Shown: piece by piece, positions 1 through 64,000 of the stretch
How the letters are laid out: each line of letters opens with the position of its first letter
Numbering within the stretch: position 1 is the first letter of the stretch
NCBI GenBank assembly: GCA_034509495.1
Contig: CM067523.1
Location: 16,613,552 to 16,677,551, forward strand
DNA from: Acestrorhynchus altus
Lineage: Eukaryota; Chordata; Actinopteri; Characiformes; Acestrorhynchidae
Length of the DNA: 64,000 nucleotides
Direction: 5' to 3'
Program-made: the position numbers and the translations under genes
The notes under the pieces: model-generated
What the model was told of the DNA's origin: nothing
Databases searched by the model: none
The model's input: only the letters and a program-made list of their open reading frames with translations

Positions 1-715
1 GTTTAATTAGACACCTGCCAAAGCAAGTGAAGTCTAAGGAATGTAGACTTCTGTAGACTTGTCTGTAGACCTCAGAGACAGGATTGCATTGAAACGCAGA
101 TTTGAGGAAGTGTAAAGAAACATCTCAGAAGGTCCCAATGAGCACAGTGGCCTCCATCATCCATAAATGGAAGTTTGGAACAACCAGGACTCTTCTTAGA
201 GCTGGTGACCCTGCCAAACTGGATGATCATGGTACGAGGGCCTTAGTCTGGGAACTGACCAAGAACCCAATGGTCACTCACTGACAGGGCTCCAACGTTG
301 CTCTGTGGAGAAAGGAACATATTCCAGAAGGGCACTCCACCTATCAGGCATGTATGGTAGAGTGGCCAGACGGAAGCCTCTTCTCAGGGAAAAGCACATG
401 ACAGACTGTCTGGTGTTTGCCAAGAGGCACCTAACTGACCGTCAGAAAATGAGACTTGAGGTTGTAATTGATGCCAAACGTGCTTCAAATAAGTATTGAG
501 CAAAGGCTGTGAATACTTATGTACATTATATTTTTGTGTTTTATTTTTAATACATTTATTTTTAAAACTTTTCTCACTTTGTCATTGTGTGGTATTTGTG
601 AGGTATGGTGTGTAGAATTCTGAGGGCAAAATTAATGTAAACCATTTTTAAAAAAGGTTGTAACATAACAAAATGTACAAAAAGTGAAGCACTATGAATA
701 CTTTCCTGATGCAAA
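1..715 (+). mobile_element. Tc1-like transposon remnant, internally deleted
   Basis: Reads through the N-terminal half of a Tc1-type transposase: KCKETSQKVPMSTVASIIHK, KFGTTRTLLRAGDPAKLDDH, MYGRVARRKPLLREKHMTD. Near 458 it jumps to the transposase C-terminus (AKRASNKY and stop at about 499). The whole catalytic DDE region is missing. The tail keeps family sequence up to GAATACTTTCCTGATGCA near 712, close to the expected inverted-repeat end. The left end is cut by the window edge. Several stops and frameshifts make it non-coding. Confidence 0.85.
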
Positions 716-1056
716 TACATATAGTCTCTGAAAAAAATAAAAGCTACACTTGACGTGGAGTTCTTGTTAAACTTGTTGTGAGATTGTATCCAGCTAATGA
801 TTATATTTCATTAGACAGTAATCTGCTGATTACTGTCTGTTAATCAACTGATTGTTGTAATGATTATTTAAAACTTTGATAATGGTCTGACATTGAGATT
901 CTTTATTTAGATGCATTTGTTTGTGCATTAAGCACATTTACACTGTATGAAAATAATACATTTTTATACAATTATATGAAAGCAGGATGCCGCTATAGAA
1001 AAAACGTCTAGAAAAAAAGTCCAAACCAAACACACGGTCTGGCATGTTGTATTATA

Positions 1057-2616
1057 CACACAGACACAATTGTTGGTACCCCTCAGTTAATGAAAGGAAA
1101 AACCCACAATGGTCACAGAAATAACTTAAATCTGACAAAAGTAATAATAAATAAAAAATCTATGAAAATTAACAAATGAAAATCCAACATTGATTTTGAA
1201 CCGTGGTTCAAGGTCAAGGTCAAGGCTTTTTTATTGTCATTACAACCGAGTACAGGTACACAGTGCAATGAAATTGCGTTCCTCCGGAACCAAGGTGCAA
1301 CATGGAGCAGCAATACAATTGGACGACATAAAGTGCAAACAGTACAATAAATACAATAAATACAGTGAACAAGAGACAGTTCAACAGACAGGACAGGACA
1401 GTACAATACCGAGTGGTACAAAGAAGTGAGATGAGTGGTGGGAATAAGGTGCAAGAGATATGTAACATACTGTACATCTAGATGTGCGTGATAACAGCAG
1501 TTACTGAGGTAGAATAATTCAACAGAATTATTTTAAAAAGTAACCTCATTAAATAGGCCTGGGCAAAAATGATGGTACAAGCATGTTAAAGGTAAAGGTT
1601 ATAAGACCTTCTCCAAGAAGCTTGATGTTCCTGTGACTACAGTTGCACATATTATTCCTGGACGTGGCCGCAGGAGTGAAATTGATGACAAATCAAAGAG
1701 ACAGATAATACAAATGGTAATCAAAGAGCCCAGAAAAACTTCTAAAGAGATTAAAGGTGAACTTCAAGCTCAAGGAACGTCAGTGTCAGATCACACCATC
1801 TGTCATTTGAGGTAAAGTGGACATAATGGGAGACACCAATGCAGAAAAAAAATCATTAAATTTGCCAAACTACATGATGACAAGCCACAAAGCTTCTGGG
1901 AGAATGTCCTATGATGTCCTATGGACAGATGATACACAAATGGAACATCAAGGCACATCAGCTCTATGTTCAGATGGAAAAATGAAGCATATCAAGAAAA
2001 GAACACTGTCCCTACTGTGAAACATGGAGGAGGCACTGTTATGTTCTGGGGTTGCTTTGCTGCAACTGACACAGTGTGTAGAATCTGTGCAGGGTACAAT
2101 GAAATCTCAACCCTATCATGGGTTTCTAGAGAGAAATGTGCTGCCCAGTGTCAGAAAGTTTGGTCTCAGTTGCAGGTCATGAGCCCTGACCAAAATCCTA
2201 GTGAGCCTCTCTGGTTGGAGCTGAAACATGCCGTCTGGCAAAGGCTCATTTCAAACCTGAGACAACTGGAGCAGTTTGCTCATGAGGAGTGGGCCAAAAT
2301 ACCTGCTGAGAGGTGCAGAAGTCTCACTGACAGTTACAGGAGTTGTTTGATTGCCTCAAAAGTTTGTCCAACAAAACATTAATATTATTAATAAGAAGTT
2401 AAGTGTACCATCATTTCTGTCCAGGCCTGTTTCATGCGTTTATTTTTTTTAATAATTCTGTTGAAGCATGGTTGAAAAGCAATGTCTGACTTTCACTGGT
2501 TACATTTCATAGAATTTTTATTTATTATCACTTTTGTCAGATTTAAGTTATTTCTGTGACCATTGTGGGTGTTTCTTTCATTAACCAAGGGGTACCAACA
2601 ATTTTGTCCACGTGTG
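1057..2616 (+). mobile_element. decayed Tc1-like transposon with a retrotransposon tail inserted in its left arm
   Basis: Left end CACACAGACACAATTGTTGG and right end matching its inverse, both next to TA (1055-1056, 2617-2618). The arms are about 150 bp of inverted repeat. Between 1565 and 2385 lie broken pieces of transposase on the plus strand: TVAHIIPGRGRRSEIDDKSK, ENTVPTVKHGGGTVMFWGCF (two residues differ by frame), MSPDQNPSEPLWLELKHAVW. Stops, frameshifts and loss of the central catalytic segment make it defective. The left arm is interrupted at 1212-1517. Confidence 0.88.
1212..1517 (-). mobile_element. retroposed LINE/SINE 3' tail nested in the Tc1 arm
   Basis: On the minus strand it ends with a segment reading AATGACAATAAAAAAGCC and a short CCTTGA repeat, typical of the 3' tail of fish retroposons. 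It lies between TTCAA copies at 1207-1211 and 1518-1522, which fit a short target duplication. The Tc1 inverted repeat resumes exactly after it. Confidence 0.65.
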
Positions 2617-2618
2617 TA

Positions 2619-2775
2619 CCTGGCACCATACTGAGAGACACTACTGTTCGTGTAGCTCAATAAATATTGCCCATATCAGTCTAAACTTTGTCATTGTGCC
2701 TGGTAACGTTGATCTTCCTTCCCAATAGCACTGCGATCCCACACATTTCTTTCTGGGTGTACCTATTAGTGCAAC
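2619..2775 (+). repeat. fragment of a Tc1-like repeat, copy also at 19490-19640
   Basis: The stretch from CATACTGAGAGACACTACTG to the CCCACAC...GGGTGTACC end repeats, diverged, at 19490-19640. It abuts the right TA of the 1057-2616 element. It holds no gene. Confidence 0.65.
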
Positions 2776-2940
2776 TGGTTTTTTTTTTGTTTCTTGTTTG
2801 TTTTTTGACAATTTTACATCAAAAATGCTGTTCTAAAAATGGGAGAAGGAGTTATTTCCATTGTCTTCAGTTGGATATGGAAAGGTTTCATTATATCTAA
2901 GTTTATAGTCTTAGATATAGTTTATAATTATATATAAGTC

Positions 2941-58272
<55,332 letters not shown>

Positions 58273-58362
58273 CTGGGAGATGAAAATTGGTTGAGCAAAT
58301 TGAAGAGAAGAAAAAAAAAAAAAAAACAGGGAAAGGGAAAAACACAGCCAACAGATATCATG

Positions 58363-58438
<76 letters not shown>
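58363..58438. repeat. CA/TG microsatellite upstream of exon 1
   Basis: Perfect CA run of 76 bp, about 90 bp from the exon 1 acceptor. An A/T-rich run (58308-58326) lies between. Confidence 0.97.
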
Positions 58439-58441
<3 letters not shown>

Positions 58442-58539
58442 CTCTCACTGACAAAAATATGCAATGTCAAAAACTACTACTTTTGGGTAGTGTACCTCTT
58501 GGTGCTATGCACTCAAAGACAATTTCTTGTCCTAACCAG

Positions 58540-58720
58540 GCAACATATTTATCACTAATGCCAGCTTTGGCAGGACCTCCCGGCACAGCTGCAACAAAAG
58601 TGCAGCAGGATGCCATGCAGAACCTGTATGTCTCCATGCCCAACTGTATCTCATCTTGTATCCAGACTAGAGGAGCCCAACAGGGAACTGGAGCCTTCTT
58701 CCAATTGTAGTTTTCCCCAG
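58540..58720 (+). repeat. dispersed repeat related to 3886-4250
   Basis: CAGGATGCCATGCAGAACCT and TGTATCTCATCTTGTATCCA are shared with 4130-4190. Probably a decayed transposase end. Confidence 0.6.
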
Positions 58721-60962
<2,242 letters not shown>

Positions 60963-62217
60963 TCCACAACATTCCAGGTGTGTTTTGGAGTGTTGGACCC
61001 AAAGACTCTAACAGCACTAAGAATATAATGTTTAATCTGAGATATATTCTGTTCAGCTTCTTAAAACTATAAGAAAACAGCCTCTGCTGTCCTGCTGCTG
61101 CACAAAACAGCTCCAATCAAAAGCAGATGAGATCTAGCCGAGGGAATTCTGAATGAAGCCTTGTGCTTGTAAACCACAAGGTCTAGCAAAAGAGGTATAA
61201 ACTGCTCAGAGATTCAATCTGGTAGAGTTTGCCGTATTTCGTCAGTTATTACAATGTAGAGCTGGTATGGTGGAGGTGAGGGCCTGGGAATGGGAGGAAG
61301 GGGGGGGGGTGTCCAGTACATAATGGAATGTTATTCTGCAGAAGGATAAGGCAGTGGTGGATTGGATAAATGTTTCTTGTTTTCTCTCCGTGGCCTGTGC
61401 TTTTCCCACTTTCAGACAGAAGTAGGCTCGCTCCAGAAAAGCCAATAATATCAGCAACTCCAGGGTTTGGCATGGACCTCCAAGGATTTAAAGTGCTGCA
61501 GAATAGGGCAGGATGAGGTTTCACAGTCCCCCCCCCCCTGTCTGGAGGGCAAGTCTGGCCAAAGCCCCTGGGCAATTCTGCTTCTTTCTTTTTCTTCTCA
61601 ATATTACACTTTCCAGCATTTTTGTTTTTGCTCCATCTCAGACTGGCTGACAACGCCAGGTTAGGTCTCTCAGGGTTTGTTTAAGCTGTCTGATGATTTC
61701 ATTTATAGCTGTATAATTCTTGCTGCAGACCTGCTAACTGTCAGAGAAGTGTGCATGCATGTGTTTATGTCTGAAATACGCATCACACATAGATGGATGG
61801 ATCAGACACTTCTTCGTTGTTCAAGTCTATCCTTAGTGTTATTAATGGAAAAGGTTCCACCTGGGTTTTCACTGTTCTATGTGTTTCAGCCTATACTGGT
61901 TCTCCAATGTGCCAAGCTCATCAGCAGTTCCGCACAGGCTGTATAGTCATCATCTCTCTGAACACAGAGGGGGAGATGAATTAGAGCTTTAAACTACTTT
62001 CCAGAGGTGATGTGCCTAAAAAAACACTAACTCAATGATTTCATTGTTCTTCAGAGAGGTCAGAGAGGTTTTTTTGGTCCCATCTCTTGCACCTATTTGT
62101 GATAAAAAATTCAGTTTTTTTAAATAAAGGTTTATATATAAAATGTATGTACTGGCTGCTTGTTCTTTTGTGTCTCGTAAAAAAGCAAAAGCCATAAAGC
62201 AAAAGCAAAAAAAGAAA

Positions 62218-62500
62218 TGCAGAAGTGGTTGCTAGGTGGTTGTTATGGTGTTGATATGTGGTTTCAATGGTATTGCTAAGATGTTGCCATGGAATCCCAG
62301 GTGGTTGCTATGGTGTTGCTAAGTGGTTCTTGTAGTATCCAAGATACCAGTCTTTGTTATGGGATCCCTAGTGCTTCCTAAGCTGTTGCTATGTGTAGCT
62401 ATGGTCTTTCTATGTAGTTGCTCTGGTATTCCAGGTGGTTGCTATAACACTGTTTTTGCTTGGCAGGCACTACAGTGTTGTTAGGATACTGCTATGGTAT
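62218..62500. repeat. diverged tandem repeat (GGTTGCTATGGTGTT type)
   Basis: Irregular repetition of GGTGGTTGCTATGGTGTTGC with many substitutions over about 280 bp. Similar stretches are common in teleost genomes. Confidence 0.75.
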
Positions 62501-62762
62501 TCCATGCAGTAATATTAGAATTAATAACAAATAACATTCCTATAAACAGTCACAGTTTTCAATGTTCTTTAAAACATCTCCAAAGCTCTCTTCATGGGAG
62601 TCTAGAGTTATTTATAGTTCTTTTTCAAGACGTGGTTCTTTTTCAAGGTGTGGTAAATCAGTGCTTAATGATGTTAAATCAGGTGAACTGGTAATGAAAT
62701 TGAACACATCCACTTGCTGACTGGGGGCATCCTGGAAGAATGTGGAACCAACCTCAGAAGCT

Positions 62763-62773
62763 AGCTAGATAGC

Positions 62774-62823
<50 letters not shown>

Positions 62824-62824
62824 T

Positions 62825-62895
<71 letters not shown>

Positions 62896-62950
62896 CGTCA
62901 CTGATCCAGAGGGAAACTGCGGACTACGCTCAACTACTCTCTTCAGAATG
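62763..62950 (-). repeat. GATA repeat attached to a retroposon 3' end
   Basis: About 33 GATA units. On the minus strand the sequence just before them reads GTTTCCCTCTGGATCAGTGA then CGTATCTATC, the 3' end of an L2-like retroposon whose tail has grown into a microsatellite. Confidence 0.85.
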
Positions 62951-64000
62951 AGAAGTTCTTCTTCTTGTTTACTGTATTCATGTTTACCTTTGCCTGTCTG
63001 TATGGGATCTGGAGTGTTTACACTATAATCTCTTATTGCTCAGAGAAATGGTTTTAGATCATGTGATTACTTATTACTTTAAACATGTGCATGGTACTAT
63101 ACGCTGCTCTGTCAGATATAGCTTGAGAAGAACCGCTGAAGTAAGCCTTGATAACAGTGGACAGAGATGAACGAGTGAAATGACAAAAAAAGTGGGAGTT
63201 GACTAACAGCTGCAAGTATGATCGTAATTACACCATCAACCCCACTGTAGCAGAGAAATCCAAACACAGCTCAGTGTGGTAAACCACCCACCTGGACAGA
63301 GGCCACACCATCAATCACAGTCAGCCTCACAACAAAGAAAAACAGCACATCCATCCTCACCATCCTCCACCTGCAGCAGCTCATCCACCTGCCCCTATAC
63401 CTGCACAGTGCTGCTCACACCTGCACACTGTAAGAGCCAGAGACAACCATCTAGCATTCAACCACAGCATCAAACACACAGCACAGTCGAACGATCCTAA
63501 AACACAGTGTATAGTGTTTATAGAGTAAAGCTCTGCTCAGACTCTGCCATTTTACTTTATATCAGATACTACATTATTAATGAGCTGCTTCTGTCCTGAT
63601 ATCCTCATCAAAAATCTACAAAACCATCAGTGATGAAATCATTTCTTATCATTTCAAACTACATAACATTTTATGTGATATAAAAAGATATATTTTTGAA
63701 TATCTGTGAACAAATTCCAAGCTTATATGCATATTCAAATCATCACACCCATCCCTAATAAACATATTTTAAAATAGATGTACTTTTCATAGAGGCAGTG
63801 TGACCTGCTGCTATATCTAGGGTTCTTTGTACCACTGTTCACTGTTCAATGCTCTTCCTCAATCTACTCACTTTCGTATTTTCAGTCTGTTTAAGTCTGT
63901 TAAACAGACATCCTATCAGGAGCCAGTCAAAACATGGTCAAACCACATCTGCCATCAGCGTTAAGCCAAGGCAAAAATGTTCACAAACATGATTCAATCC
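62951..64000. other. window end, no gene recognised
   Basis: No exon of plekhg4 and no other gene found. A minus-strand open stretch near 63270-63350 ends in a CAG|GTGGGT donor-like site but in the wrong phase for exon 1. Confidence 0.4.

Noticed and set aside
61249..61653. 134-codon minus frame as a possible 5' exon of plekhg4
   Set aside because: Does not resemble the N-terminus of PLEKHG4 and no phase-1 donor fits exon 1.
63270..63350. Minus-strand ATG stretch ending in CAG|GTGGGT as a possible first exon
   Set aside because: Exit phase is 0 for the ATG frame, but exon 1 needs a phase-1 partner; no similarity.

Overview
The window looks like teleost nuclear DNA, most likely an otophysan (characin or catfish group). 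The signs are a split gene with GT-AG introns, dense CA/GA microsatellites, several families of Tc1-like DNA transposons, L2-type LINE remnants and tRNA-derived SINEs. The species assignment is inference from repeat character; no search was run.

One host gene fills most of the window, on the minus strand. It is a fish plekhg4 (puratrophin-1, a Dbl-family RhoGEF). I could place 19 coding exons from 58272 down to 2941. All intron phases agree and together they give an unbroken frame of 1,256 residues plus stop, with only the N-terminal end missing. The order is: N-terminal Ser/Pro-rich segment, Sec14-like domain (exons 1-5), spectrin-like helical region (exons 6-10), one large Ser-rich linker exon (exon 11), DH domain (exons 12-14), PH domain (exons 15-16), and a C-terminal tail matching human PLEKHG4 (exons 17-19). 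Exons are numbered from the first one visible here; the true 5' exon or exons were not found between 58273 and 64000 and probably lie outside.

The most interesting host feature is in the 24-kb intron between exons 10 and 11. A candidate alternative first exon at 32125-32205 has an ATG, 27 codons and a GT donor in the same phase as exon 11. If used, it would give a short protein without the Sec14 and spectrin regions but with the whole DH-PH unit.

Repeats fill much of the introns. (i) A complete Tc1-like transposon, 46770-48373, has matching terminal inverted repeats, TA target duplications and an open 340-codon DD34E transposase. (ii) Decayed Tc1-like copies lie at 1-715, 1057-2616, 18676-18995, 19208-19640, 22041-23150, 36590-37250 and 39077-39335, with smaller pieces elsewhere. 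(iii) L2-like LINE remnants lie at 5780-7230 (minus) and 14335-15262 (plus). (iv) tRNA-like SINEs lie near 23646, 42660, 43757 and 52865. (v) A 36-bp minisatellite of about 2.4 kb (11192-13632) lies 48 bp from exon 12, and an 18-bp minisatellite lies at 25170-25452.

Many CA, GA and GAA tracts sit directly at plekhg4 splice sites: five exons are flanked by UG repeats and two by CU repeats in the sense transcript. No other protein-coding gene, tRNA gene, rRNA or CRISPR array could be supported.
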